From: Maricaulis sp034659015
GTDB lineage: Bacteria; Pseudomonadota; Alphaproteobacteria; Caulobacterales; Maricaulaceae
DNA: 64,000 bases
Assembly (NCBI GenBank): GCA_034659015.1
Contig: JAYEGL010000001.1
Location: 62,001-126,000 of the forward strand
Reading direction: 5' to 3'
The notes below the pieces were generated by a model, which saw only the letters and a program-made list of their open reading frames with translations, was not told the DNA's origin and searched no databases. Each line of letters opens with the position of its first letter. Within the stretch, counting starts at the first letter, position 1. This document shows, piece by piece, positions 53,632-61,754 of this stretch. The position numbers and the translations under genes are program-made.

Positions 53632-54138
53632 ATGAAACATCCGATCCGGGCGGCCATCGCCGCCAGCGCCGCGGCCATTATCGCTCCGGCGGCCACCCAG
53701 GCCGACGAACGGGCCGACGTGGAAGCCGTCGTCCAGGCCGTCTATGACGTGATTTCCGGTCCGGTGGGGCAGGCGCGGGATTTCGAGGCCATGCGCGAGC
53801 TTTACCTGCCCGGGGCCGCCATGGGCGCCGTTTCGCCCGGTGAGGACGGCCAGGGACAGGGCCGGGTCATCACGCTGGACGACTATATCGAGCGCTCGGG
53901 GCCCTGGCTGGTGGAGAACGGCTTCACCGAACGTCCCACGCGCACGGAAACCACGATCTACGGCGAGCTGGCCTATGTCCGTTCCGCCTATGAAGGCGTG
54001 AACGGGCAGACCGGAGAGGTCTTCGTGACCGGGGTGAATTTCATCACCCTGTTCAAGATCGACGGTGACTGGAAGATCGCCTCGATCCTCTGGCGCTCCG
54101 CCGACGAGGACTGGCCTGTGGAAGCGGCGTTCGAGTAG
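53632..54138 (+). CDS. Exported NTF2-like (SnoaL/DUF4440-type) protein
   Basis: A 168-residue protein with a signal peptide (cleavage after ATQADE, about residue 25) and an NTF2-like cone fold: DVEAVVQAVYDVI, FEAMRELYLPGA and the ending GVNFITLFKIDGDWKIASILWR. GGGGAGAC precedes the ATG. NTF2-like proteins bind or convert small hydrophobic ligands; the ligand is unknown. It is the last clearly host-like gene before the casposon region. Confidence 0.8.
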   Translation: MKHPIRAAIAASAAAIIAPAATQADERADVEAVVQAVYDVISGPVGQARDFEAMRELYLPGAAMGAVSPGEDGQGQGRVITLDDYIERSGPWLVENGFTERPTRTETTIYGELAYVRSAYEGVNGQTGEVFVTGVNFITLFKIDGDWKIASILWRSADEDWPVEAAFE

Positions 54139-54172
54139 ACGCCTGTTGCCGTCGCCACACTGCGACCGTCAT

Positions 54173-54191
54173 CCCCCGGCTTGTCCGGGGG
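54173..54191. repeat. Intergenic palindrome, possibly the interrupted insertion target
   Basis: CCCCCGG (54173-54179) and CCGGGGG (54185-54191) frame CTTGT. As I recall, the motif CATCCCCCGGCTTGTCCGGGGG is a common dispersed intergenic palindrome in alphaproteobacteria and usually continues with ATC. Here it is followed at once by GGTAAAGCG and AT-rich sequence, so the palindrome may have been the landing site of the element to the right. Confidence 0.45.
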
Positions 54192-54240
54192 GGTAAAGCG
54201 AACTAGTGAATTCTCACGCGGGCTATGTAGGGGTGTGAGG

Positions 54241-54831
54241 CTAGAAGCGGGTGCGGTCTTGCGCGGCCTGGCTTGGGGCGGCGTTTGTGGTCTGTTGGTC
54301 GGCCCAGAGGACGCGGAAGTCGAGCATGAACAGTTCCAATGCTATCTGACCTTCCGCTTCAACGAGCATGGCGCTCACGGACATCGTTCGGAACGGCGTA
54401 GTCTGCCCGTCCGGTCTCTCTATGGGTTCGACCAGAGACCAGAAGGCCGGACCATCGGGAAGCTGATTTGTAGACGGGGTGCCGTACTTCCGGGTTAGCC
54501 GCTCCGCTAGCGAGTTGGCGAATTCCGCGTCGGGGTGGAAACGACCTAAGGGCTGAACCGACCGAATTCGAAAGACCCTACCCAGAGGCGTCAGTCCAAA
54601 CTCGTATTCGATACCATCAGCGATAGCGGAATAGGTCTCGCCAGCGATGTGTGTCACGGCTGTGCGTGCGCGAACCTTTTCGATATCAGCGCCAAGCTGA
54701 AAGCCGTTGATGTCACGAGCGATTGTCGCTGATCGCGGTACGCGACTTTCGCTAGCAGAGTCCTGCGCACCTGCCGTCCAGGCTGTGGCCAAGGCGGCAA
54801 CCGCTGCAATGAGCGTTGTTCTTAACATCAT
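54241..54831 (-). CDS. Exported protein of unknown function
   Basis: A 196-residue protein with a signal peptide (MLRTTLIAAVAALATAWTAG, cleavage after AGAQ). Two adjacent ATG codons (54831, 54828) are possible starts. The mature part looks like a compact beta-rich domain (INGFQLGADIEKVRARTAVTHI, EYEFGLTPLGRVFRIRSVQPL) with no recognised family. Composition is less GC-rich than the host genes to the left. It lies downstream of the PD-(D/E)XK gene on the same strand and may be element cargo or displaced host sequence. Confidence 0.6.
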   Translation of the reverse strand: MMLRTTLIAAVAALATAWTAGAQDSASESRVPRSATIARDINGFQLGADIEKVRARTAVTHIAGETYSAIADGIEYEFGLTPLGRVFRIRSVQPLGRFHPDAEFANSLAERLTRKYGTPSTNQLPDGPAFWSLVEPIERPDGQTTPFRTMSVSAMLVEAEGQIALELFMLDFRVLWADQQTTNAAPSQAAQDRTRF

Positions 54832-54924
54832 CCGGCTTCCTCGCTCAGGTCCGCATCGCGCTTGTGGAGCCGTAGCAGTACGGCCAAAACAAGGAATATA
54901 TACCCGATTTCGATTGAAGGTTTC

Positions 54925-55686
54925 CTAATGATCGTTGGGATACTCCGAGGACAGCCGCGTCTGAAACGCTCGGGCTTCCTTTGACATCCAGCGCGTGAGG
55001 TCGGCGACATTCCGAGCGAGGTCACGATAGCCGTGTTGCTGCAAGTCGCCCTGCAGAGCCTTCAACTGGTCCGCCGCCCGCTGCGGAACGCCTTCACTGT
55101 CCGCGAGACGGATCGCACTCTCGGCCAGGGATTGAGCGATGTCGAAAACGATGTCCCATGAGGAGGGCTGAGCCCGCTTTGCCGCGTCTTGCTGTCCCTG
55201 CCGGTAGGATTGACGCATCATCGCTTGAATGAGCGGCCAATCGGGCGCGACGGTGGTGCTCACAGGAGCGTGCTTCGCCATGATCGGTCGGCCCGTACCG
55301 TCCAGCCAGATGAGGCCGCAATCGTCCGGCGCCTCGTTCGCTTTCACGAGACCAATCGGGGTGACGAAATAGAATTGGTCTGCGATCTCCAGCGCTGGTG
55401 CCCGCTTCTCCGGGCACTTCCGCTCTTCTTCGAAGTCGCGGCGATCAACCTTCACCTCGTAGGCTGTGCGCATGACGCGCCTATCGCTCCGAAACTCGAT
55501 CAGCAAGCCATCGACGCGCCGTCGAGTTTCACGCCCCACGGCAAGCTCGCGGAGCAGAACCCGTTCACCTGGGCGGCGACCGCAGTAGCAAGCTTCCAAG
55601 GCGTCGAGCACATCGGTAGCCGTCATCGTGGCCGGATCGGCTTCCGGGCCATCTGCCCACAACTCGTATTTCGGTTTCTGTGTCAT
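54925..55686 (-). CDS. PD-(D/E)XK nuclease-like protein (MmcB-like motif)
   Basis: ATG 55686 (253 residues); the longer frame lacks homology. The catalytic core reads RRRVDGLLIEF (Asp59) and AYEVKVDRRDFEEERK (Glu77, Lys79), followed by ADQFYFVTPIGLV. This is the arrangement of PD-(D/E)XK nucleases and resembles MmcB-type repair proteins. The C-terminal half is helical and could hold DNA- or partner-binding elements. It diverges from an XRE regulator with 72 bp between them, a layout like a nuclease with its controller. Possible roles are cargo defence nuclease or transposition/repair helper. Confidence 0.6.
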   Translation of the reverse strand: MTQKPKYELWADGPEADPATMTATDVLDALEACYCGRRPGERVLLRELAVGRETRRRVDGLLIEFRSDRRVMRTAYEVKVDRRDFEEERKCPEKRAPALEIADQFYFVTPIGLVKANEAPDDCGLIWLDGTGRPIMAKHAPVSTTVAPDWPLIQAMMRQSYRQGQQDAAKRAQPSSWDIVFDIAQSLAESAIRLADSEGVPQRAADQLKALQGDLQQHGYRDLARNVADLTRWMSKEARAFQTRLSSEYPNDH

Positions 55687-55758
55687 ACCCGGCTTCAATG
55701 CAAATATCGGGCATATATACCCTAGACCGAATTGACAGGTTCTTAGCCCTTGTTCCGC

Positions 55759-56001
55759 ATGGAATGGGGGATTGTCATCGGTGCCAATGTGCGGCGGCTG
55801 CGGAAGGAAATCCGTATGTCGCAAGAGCATTTAGCGCTCAATGCCGAGATTGATCTACGCTATCTCGGCGGCATCGAACGCGGTCAGCAGAATCCCTCTG
55901 TCGCTGTGCTCGGGCGATTGGCTGAAGCCCTCGGTGTGCATCCGCGAGACTTCTTCGATGAGTCAGTTTCGGACAGTTCGGCCGAGACTGAGTCAGATTG
56001 A
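55759..56001 (+). CDS. XRE-family HTH regulator (controller-protein-like)
   Basis: ATG 55759 gives 80 residues, almost entirely a five-helix HTH: IGANVRRLRKEIRMSQEHLAL, ERGQQNPSVAVLGRLAEALG. This size and sequence resemble R-M controller proteins and small phage-type repressors. It diverges from the nuclease gene, and its stop overlaps the cas1 stop by 9 bp (convergent). It likely represses the divergent promoter region and perhaps the element. Confidence 0.85.
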   Translation: MEWGIVIGANVRRLRKEIRMSQEHLALNAEIDLRYLGGIERGQQNPSVAVLGRLAEALGVHPRDFFDESVSDSSAETESD

Positions 56002-57072
56002 CACAAGCTGGACGATACGGGTCGCAAGCGGTGGGGAGAGGCGACACACGCCGTCCTTTCGCAAGACGAAATCGGCGGCGCTGAACGTCTCTGAGAGAGC
56101 GAATTTCAAAACTGCCCTATCGACCTCCGGACGGTACGGCTCCATCAGGTCAAAGACATAAGCGGGCGATCCTCTGCGGCCATGGTGATAAATGCCCAGG
56201 CAGGGATCATAACCGTTTGTCAGCGCAGACATACGCAACCGGCTTTCCAGAACACCATAGGCGTAGTTCAGCATGGCGTTGATCGGGTGCGCGGCCTTCC
56301 AGTTCTGCCCCTTTACGCCAGACAGAACGCTTGAACGCTGCTGATACTCGCGCCATGCCGGAGGCACCGGACGGCGAGCTTCGCTCTTCCAGGACATTTC
56401 GATCCCGGCCCAGGCGCCAAAGTACGGACGCGCAGCGCGGCCTTCGATACCACGAAGGCGGTCAATGTCGTGGGCTTTGGATCGAAGTTCCGCACGGCAC
56501 TCTGCAATCTTGTCTATGGCTTTGTCTGTTAGCGAGGTGCCCGGCACCACCTCCAGAAGGGTTTTAAGGCTCGCTTCGAGCTTCCTCGCGATCAAATGAT
56601 TGGAGAATTCGAGCCGCGCGACGGGATTTTCGCGGGTCTGTCGCTGCCAATCGATCTTGGATTGGTCGGCTGCGTAGCCGGTCCCGGCGACAACGCAAAT
56701 GGCTTCTCCCTTCCAATTGATGCGAATGAGCGAGACGCCTTGTTCCGACAGCCAGGACAGTACGTCGAAGCTGAGACTGCCGCTGCCGTCGAGCACGACG
56801 ATCCGCTCTGGATTATCCAAATCGCCGGGGAAGAAGCGAAGCGGCTCGTTCGTCTGAGGGTGATGGGTGAAACCATTGCGCACAACTAGAGCGCCCCGGT
56901 CGACTTTGAGTGACATGCCGTGACCGCTGAGAATGAGCGGTTCGGCATTGCGGCGGCGCGGTGAGCGGGGGCGATTGGCATTGGCCGCTTGTTCCGTCCA
57001 ATGCTCGCATCGGACGGGCCACGAGCTGTGCGAACGATCACAGTTGGTTGTTGCGGGCAAATCGAGGGTCAT
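55993..57072 (-). CDS. cas1: Solo Cas1 integrase, candidate casposase
   Basis: From ATG 57072 the protein has 359 residues; an internal ATG at 56916 would leave 307, nearer the usual Cas1 size, but would drop the conserved-looking LILSGHG strand. The N-terminal beta domain (about 45-135) is followed by the all-alpha catalytic domain. The metal-binding set is intact: Glu210 in IEGRAARPYF, His296 in LGIYHHGR, and Asp308/Glu311 in VFDLMEPYRP. NAMLNYAYGVLESR is also typical. There is no cas2 and no array, and PolB and HNH genes are neighbours, so it should act as a transposon integrase rather than in CRISPR adaptation. Confidence 0.93.
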   Translation of the reverse strand: MTLDLPATTNCDRSHSSWPVRCEHWTEQAANANRPRSPRRRNAEPLILSGHGMSLKVDRGALVVRNGFTHHPQTNEPLRFFPGDLDNPERIVVLDGSGSLSFDVLSWLSEQGVSLIRINWKGEAICVVAGTGYAADQSKIDWQRQTRENPVARLEFSNHLIARKLEASLKTLLEVVPGTSLTDKAIDKIAECRAELRSKAHDIDRLRGIEGRAARPYFGAWAGIEMSWKSEARRPVPPAWREYQQRSSVLSGVKGQNWKAAHPINAMLNYAYGVLESRLRMSALTNGYDPCLGIYHHGRRGSPAYVFDLMEPYRPEVDRAVLKFALSETFSAADFVLRKDGVCRLSPPLATRIVQLVSI

Positions 57073-57088
57073 GTTTCTTGTCTCCACC

Positions 57089-57781
57089 ATGCCTAATGAT
57101 GACGATAGCAAATTCTGGACCCGCGGGATTCCCCTCTGTGAAGCTTGGCTTCAGCTTCTTGAAGAGGATGCTCCCGGCTATCGGTATCGAGAGCGACTTA
57201 TCGCGCTACAAAGCAGGCCATTGGTCGGAAAATTCCATCCAGCTTCAGGCCTTGTTGAGGAGGCGTTTGCGCCGCGAGAGATTTCTCACCGACACGAAGC
57301 CCGCATCCAGATGGAGCTCAGCTTACAGTGGGATTTTCACGCATGGTTAGAGAGTGGAGAAGTTCAAGCTTTCGGGCTTCAGATTGGTCCGATGATCGAT
57401 CCGCAGCCGAAGCGCATCCCAAGTGGGCTTTTCGCCGAGTATCGAATGGGTGATCACATTACGTGGGAAGCCAGTCGGGTCAGGTTTGGTGACCTGATTT
57501 TCGCAGATGTTCGCGTGCTGAGGCGAGACCAACTCGTTGAGTCACGACCATCCCGCCCACGAGGACGTCCTCGCAAGCGCGATCAGTTGGAAGAAGCGGC
57601 CTTAATCGCCAAAGAACAATTTCAAGGCTTCTGCGATATGCCTCGCAAACTCGCCTGTGACCATGTCCGTGACGTGCTCAAAAATACTCTCAAAATTGCA
57701 AATGCCGAAATTGTCGGGAAGTCGGACAAGACAGTTTCTAAAGCCATATTAAAAGCTTGTGGACTCCGGAAGGCGCCATAA
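57089..57781 (+). CDS. AT-hook/HTH-like DNA-binding protein, divergent from cas1
   Basis: ATG 57089 gives 230 residues (ATG 57071 adds six); it is only 17 bp from the divergent cas1 start. The N-terminal 150 residues are a soluble domain of unknown type (FWTRGIPLCEAWLQLLEED, ALQSRPLVGKFHPAS). The C-terminal part has an AT-hook-like RPRGRPRKR at about residue 157 and a helix pair with SDKTVSKAILKACGLRK that looks like an HTH. Casposons usually carry one or two DNA-binding proteins, which fits. The function is inferred. Confidence 0.6.
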   Translation: MPNDDDSKFWTRGIPLCEAWLQLLEEDAPGYRYRERLIALQSRPLVGKFHPASGLVEEAFAPREISHRHEARIQMELSLQWDFHAWLESGEVQAFGLQIGPMIDPQPKRIPSGLFAEYRMGDHITWEASRVRFGDLIFADVRVLRRDQLVESRPSRPRGRPRKRDQLEEAALIAKEQFQGFCDMPRKLACDHVRDVLKNTLKIANAEIVGKSDKTVSKAILKACGLRKAP

Positions 57782-57805
57782 AAGCCGGACGCGCTTTCGA
57801 GAATT

Positions 57806-57868
57806 AGAGTCGGTGACTCTGCTCAGATGAGGCGCTGTGCTGCCCCCAGTTAACGGTTTCAGAAACCG
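57806..57868. promoter_or_regulatory. Two palindromes in the 101-bp gap before the polymerase operon
   Basis: AGAGTC-GGT-GACTCT (57806-57820) and CGGTTTC-A-GAAACCG (57854-57868, with outer CCAG/CTGG) are perfect dyads. The second ends 14 bp before the next gene's ATG. They are candidate operators for the element's HTH proteins, or the first could be a weak terminator. Confidence 0.45.
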
Positions 57869-57882
57869 CTGGGAGTGCAGCG

Positions 57883-58458
57883 ATGCCACGCAGACGAGAC
57901 CATCGTGAGGAATATAGAAGGCGCATCGAACGCGGCCTGAAGCGCGGTCTATCCCGCTCGCAGGCTCGCGGGCATGCCAAGGCAGGAGAGCGACCGGTTC
58001 GCCCGAAGCCTACGCCCAAAGAGCCTGACGCCGGGCTTGAAGAAGCCCTGAAGCTTCTGCGCAGGACCAACAATCAAAGCCAGGCAGCCCGCGAAGCCGG
58101 TGTGTCCGTCGAGCGTTTCCGCCGCTTTGTGAAATCCCACGAGCTTGCCAGCTATGGCGACCGCTCCTGGTCCTTTTCCGACAACCGGCCACGCGACGTT
58201 CCGATCTATTCCGACGGACGCGCGCTGACAGTGACGGTTCCCGGCTTCGATGCAGCCTCAATGGCCGGCGCCTACCAGAACGCCGTCGGTGAGTTTCTCG
58301 ACACCAACGATACCGACCATCTCGCCCCCTTCGAAGGCGAAAGCCTGACCGATGTGCGCGGCAAAACCCATCCCTTCGAAACCGATCCGAACACGCTCTA
58401 CCGGCTCTCCCTCTCCGGGCAGGACGGATTTGAGCAGATCTATCGAATTTCGATCTAG
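57883..58458 (+). CDS. Basic HTH-like protein at the head of the HNH-polB operon
   Basis: A 191-residue protein. Residues 1-48 are very basic (RRRDHREEYRRRIERGLKRGLS, SQARGHAKAG). Residues about 50-90 look like a helix-turn-helix (ALKLLRRTNNQSQAAREAGVSVERFRRFV). The C-terminal half is an acidic mixed domain ending TLYRLSLSGQDGFEQIYRI. It precedes HNH by 15 bp and is likely cotranscribed with HNH and polB. It could bind the element ends or prime replication. No family is named. Confidence 0.6.
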   Translation: MPRRRDHREEYRRRIERGLKRGLSRSQARGHAKAGERPVRPKPTPKEPDAGLEEALKLLRRTNNQSQAAREAGVSVERFRRFVKSHELASYGDRSWSFSDNRPRDVPIYSDGRALTVTVPGFDAASMAGAYQNAVGEFLDTNDTDHLAPFEGESLTDVRGKTHPFETDPNTLYRLSLSGQDGFEQIYRISI

Positions 58459-58473
58459 CCAAAGGAGAACATC

Positions 58474-58845
58474 ATGACGACTGGCTACAACTATGAACGC
58501 CGCAAACAGCGGGCACTCGAAAGACTCGGGAGCAACGCCCCTTGCTGCATCGAATGCGGTGAGAGCGACTGGCGTTGCCTGGAAGCTCACCACATTGCGG
58601 GCCAGGCCCACGACGAAGCAACGGTTCCGGTCTGCCGAAATTGCCACCGCAAGCTTTCCGACTGTCAGAAGGACCACCCAGTCGAAACCGTCGGCGGGCA
58701 CAGCGAGCTTGAAGCCATCGGCCGCTTTCTTCTGGGCCTAGCCGACCTTTTTCGACTGCTGGTGGACAAGCTCTCCGAATGGGGAGGCTACCTGATCGAT
58801 CTGGCTGTTCAGGCCAACGCCGGAGCCCGGGAGTCCGCGTCATGA
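58474..58845 (+). CDS. HNH-type endonuclease
   Basis: A 123-residue protein. The zinc-HNH core is clear: Cys25/Cys28 in CCIECGES, the HH of LEAHHIAG (His39, His40), and Cys54/Cys57/His58 in CRNCHRK. The C-terminal 45 residues are hydrophobic and amphipathic helical (AIGRFLLGLADLFRLLVDKLSEW), which is unusual for HNH proteins. AGGAGAAC precedes the ATG. The stop overlaps the polB start as ATGA. HNH nucleases are recurrent casposon components; their role in transposition is not settled. Confidence 0.82.
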   Translation: MTTGYNYERRKQRALERLGSNAPCCIECGESDWRCLEAHHIAGQAHDEATVPVCRNCHRKLSDCQKDHPVETVGGHSELEAIGRFLLGLADLFRLLVDKLSEWGGYLIDLAVQANAGARESAS

Positions 58846-61754
58846 CCGCCACTGTCCAACTGCCGATCCATGTGCGCGCCTACGTGCCTTCGGGCAACAA
58901 GCCGAAGCCAGGAACACGCCGCCCCGAACTCCCATCCCATTGGAGCCTCGTCTTCGACTGCGAGACGACAACCGATGAAGCGCAGCAATTGCGGATCGGT
59001 ACCTATCAGGTCCGTGTTGGCTCGCGGATGAAAGAGCAGGGTTTCTTCTACGACCCAGACGCGCTCAGCCGGGAAGAGTTGGCCACCCTTCGTGCAGAAG
59101 CGGCCAAGCAGAAACTCAGATGCCTGACGAAGGACGGTTTCGTGGAAACGGTTTTCTACCGGATCGGCTACGAGCTTCGCGCGTCCATCATCGGGTTCAA
59201 TCTGCCGTTCGATCTGTCACGCCTCGCGCTGGATCATAACCCGGCTCGACGCGGCATGAAGGGTGGTTTCACCTTCCGCCTTTCGGAGGACAAATACCAA
59301 GCACGCGTTCAAATCCGTCATATCAATCGGCGGGCATCCTTCATCCAGTTTGCCGGAAAGCGCGTGCAGCGGGTTTCGCGTAGCGAACGGAAACGCGGTG
59401 TCAGGCGTGGTGCAAAACGTGGACATTTCGTCGATGTCGCAACACTCGCTCACGCGCTCTATTCGAGAAGCTTCACGCTGGAAAGCTTGAGCGAGTTTCT
59501 GGGGACCGCGACACGGAAACACGCGTCCGAAGAGCACGGCAAGAAACTCACGCCCGACTATCTCCGATACGCCATGACCGATGTGCAGGCGACCTGGGAA
59601 TGCTACTGCGCGCTTGAGCGGCATTTCGACAGAACTTTCGGCCTGAAACACCTTCCGCTCGGGCGCATTTTCAGCGAGGCAAGTCTCGGCAAGGCCTATC
59701 TGAGAGCCATGGGCATAAAGCCCTGGCAGGTTTGCCAGCCGGATTTCCCTGACGCCATTACCGGCCAGATTTTGAGCGCCTACTTCGGCGGTCGCTCGGA
59801 AGTCCGGGTTCGCAGGAGCGTTCGGCAGGTGCTCTATTGCGACTTCCTGTCGATGTACCCCACGGTTTGTACCTTGATGGGATTGTGGCGTTTCGTGATC
59901 GCGGATGGCATGTCCTACCGGGATGTCACCGAAGACACGCGGGCCTTCCTGGAGCGCATCGATCTCGTCGATCTGCAATCGCAGGACACATGGAAGCGTT
60001 TGGTCGTCTTGGTCCAAGTCGAGCCGGATGACGATCTTTTCCCCGTTCGCGCCGCCTATGGTGAGGGGCCACAGGCAACAATCGGCCTCAATCGACTGAG
60101 CCGTGATACACCACTCTGGTTCACACTCGCTGACTGCATTGCGTCGGCCGCGCTGAAGGGGAAGCCGCCGAAGATTGCAAAAGCTATCGCATTTGAACCC
60201 GGACCACCCCAAACAGGTCTGCACAAGATCGAGGTTCCCGGGGGTGGCAAGGTTGATCCCGCACGGCAGGACTTCTATCGAGCCTTGATCGACCATCGCC
60301 AGGTTCTGAAATCACGCCAGGCGGACGCCGAAGGGGACGAGCGCGACCGGTACAATGTCGCGCAGAACAGTCTGAAGATCATTGCCAACGCGACCAGCTA
60401 TGGCGGGTTCGTCGAGGTCAATGTCGAGGACCTGGTGAAGCCCCTTGAATCCTTGTGCTTTGGCCCGGCCGAAACGCCGTTCCCGGTGACGGTCGATAAG
60501 GCTGAGAAACCAGGGCCCTTCTTTCACCCACTTCTGGCAACGCTGATCACGGGCGCCGCGAGACTGATGCTCGCGTTGACCGAGCGCCAGATTGTCGATG
60601 CGGGGTTGGAATGGGTGCTGTGCGACACCGACAGCATGGCGATCGCTCGCCCCGAAGGCATGTGCGAAGCCGAATTCTATCGTGCCGCCCGGGCAATCTG
60701 CGATTGGTTCGAGCCGCTCAATCCGTACACTCAAAAGGGACCGGTTCTCAAAATCGAGGACGCAAACTACCGTCTCGACGGAACGGGTGAACTCGAACCG
60801 CTATTTGCCTTCGCGGTATCCGCCAAACGCTACGTGCTGTTCAACCTGGATGCAGAGGGCAAGCCGGTTATTCGGAAGGCCTCTGCCCACGGCCTGGGCC
60901 ATTTCCGCGACCCCTATCCTGAGAAGGAGGCACCCAACGGCATTCCTGCGCCGCAGGTCCCCTTGGCGGATATCGGCGTGCGGCGATGGCAGTACGACCT
61001 CTGGCACCAGATCATTCTCGCCGCCTTTACCGACACACCGGAGCGGGTGGATTTGAGCTACCACCCCGCCATGAACGCGCCCGCCATCGCGCGCTACTCC
61101 GTGACGACACCGATGCTCGACGGATGGTTCAAAAGCTACAACGCGGGCAAGCCTTATGCGCGCCGTGTCACACCCTTCAACTTTCTCGTCTCTCTGACGG
61201 CCAACCCGTTGGCGATGCCCGAGGTTGGCCAACAAGGTCGGCTCAATAAGAAGCGATCACTCCGGCCCATCGCACCGTTCGATAGCGATCCCGAGATTGC
61301 TGCGTCACGGGCGTTTGATCGGGTGACGGGCGAACCGGTACCCCGCGAGGCGCTCAAGACGTTTCGACAAGCCCTGGCGCAGTACCACCTGCATCCGGAG
61401 GAGAAGTTCCTGGGTGGAGGCTACCTTGATGTCGGCACGACGGAGCGACGGCACGTCGAAGCGCTGGCGGTCGTGCACATCGGCAAAGAGGCCAACAAGT
61501 GGGAGGAGCAGGACGTGCTGGGGTTCGACCCCGAAGCGTTTCCGAGCTATGGGACAACGGCGGAGGATGGCGAACGCTTGAGGGGGCGTTTGGAGCGTGC
61601 CGTTGCGCAAATGAGCTTGGCAAGAGTAGCGAAATTGGTGGGTTCAACTCCGTTCAAAGTTCAGCGGGTCATAGTAGATGAGGAGATCGGATACGACCGA
61701 CTTATTGCTCTGGTCTCGTCGCTGACTAATGGCGGGCAGCGTCGTGTTGGGTGA
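58842..61754 (+). CDS. polB: Family B DNA polymerase of the casposon
   Basis: ATG 58842 (970 residues), coupled to the HNH gene by ATGA. Proofreading motifs are complete: Exo I FDCET (Asp39, Glu41), Exo II GFNLPFD (Asp124), Exo III YAMTD (Tyr243, Asp247). Polymerase motifs are too: A CDFLSMYP (Asp334), B KIIANATSYGG (Lys512 to Gly521), C CDTDS (Asp595, Asp597). It is not the host replicase or E. coli Pol II-like repair gene by context, since it sits with Cas1 and HNH. It should copy the element during transposition. Whether it is protein- or RNA-primed was not determined. Confidence 0.92.
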   Translation: MTATVQLPIHVRAYVPSGNKPKPGTRRPELPSHWSLVFDCETTTDEAQQLRIGTYQVRVGSRMKEQGFFYDPDALSREELATLRAEAAKQKLRCLTKDGFVETVFYRIGYELRASIIGFNLPFDLSRLALDHNPARRGMKGGFTFRLSEDKYQARVQIRHINRRASFIQFAGKRVQRVSRSERKRGVRRGAKRGHFVDVATLAHALYSRSFTLESLSEFLGTATRKHASEEHGKKLTPDYLRYAMTDVQATWECYCALERHFDRTFGLKHLPLGRIFSEASLGKAYLRAMGIKPWQVCQPDFPDAITGQILSAYFGGRSEVRVRRSVRQVLYCDFLSMYPTVCTLMGLWRFVIADGMSYRDVTEDTRAFLERIDLVDLQSQDTWKRLVVLVQVEPDDDLFPVRAAYGEGPQATIGLNRLSRDTPLWFTLADCIASAALKGKPPKIAKAIAFEPGPPQTGLHKIEVPGGGKVDPARQDFYRALIDHRQVLKSRQADAEGDERDRYNVAQNSLKIIANATSYGGFVEVNVEDLVKPLESLCFGPAETPFPVTVDKAEKPGPFFHPLLATLITGAARLMLALTERQIVDAGLEWVLCDTDSMAIARPEGMCEAEFYRAARAICDWFEPLNPYTQKGPVLKIEDANYRLDGTGELEPLFAFAVSAKRYVLFNLDAEGKPVIRKASAHGLGHFRDPYPEKEAPNGIPAPQVPLADIGVRRWQYDLWHQIILAAFTDTPERVDLSYHPAMNAPAIARYSVTTPMLDGWFKSYNAGKPYARRVTPFNFLVSLTANPLAMPEVGQQGRLNKKRSLRPIAPFDSDPEIAASRAFDRVTGEPVPREALKTFRQALAQYHLHPEEKFLGGGYLDVGTTERRHVEALAVVHIGKEANKWEEQDVLGFDPEAFPSYGTTAEDGERLRGRLERAVAQMSLARVAKLVGSTPFKVQRVIVDEEIGYDRLIALVSSLTNGGQRRVG

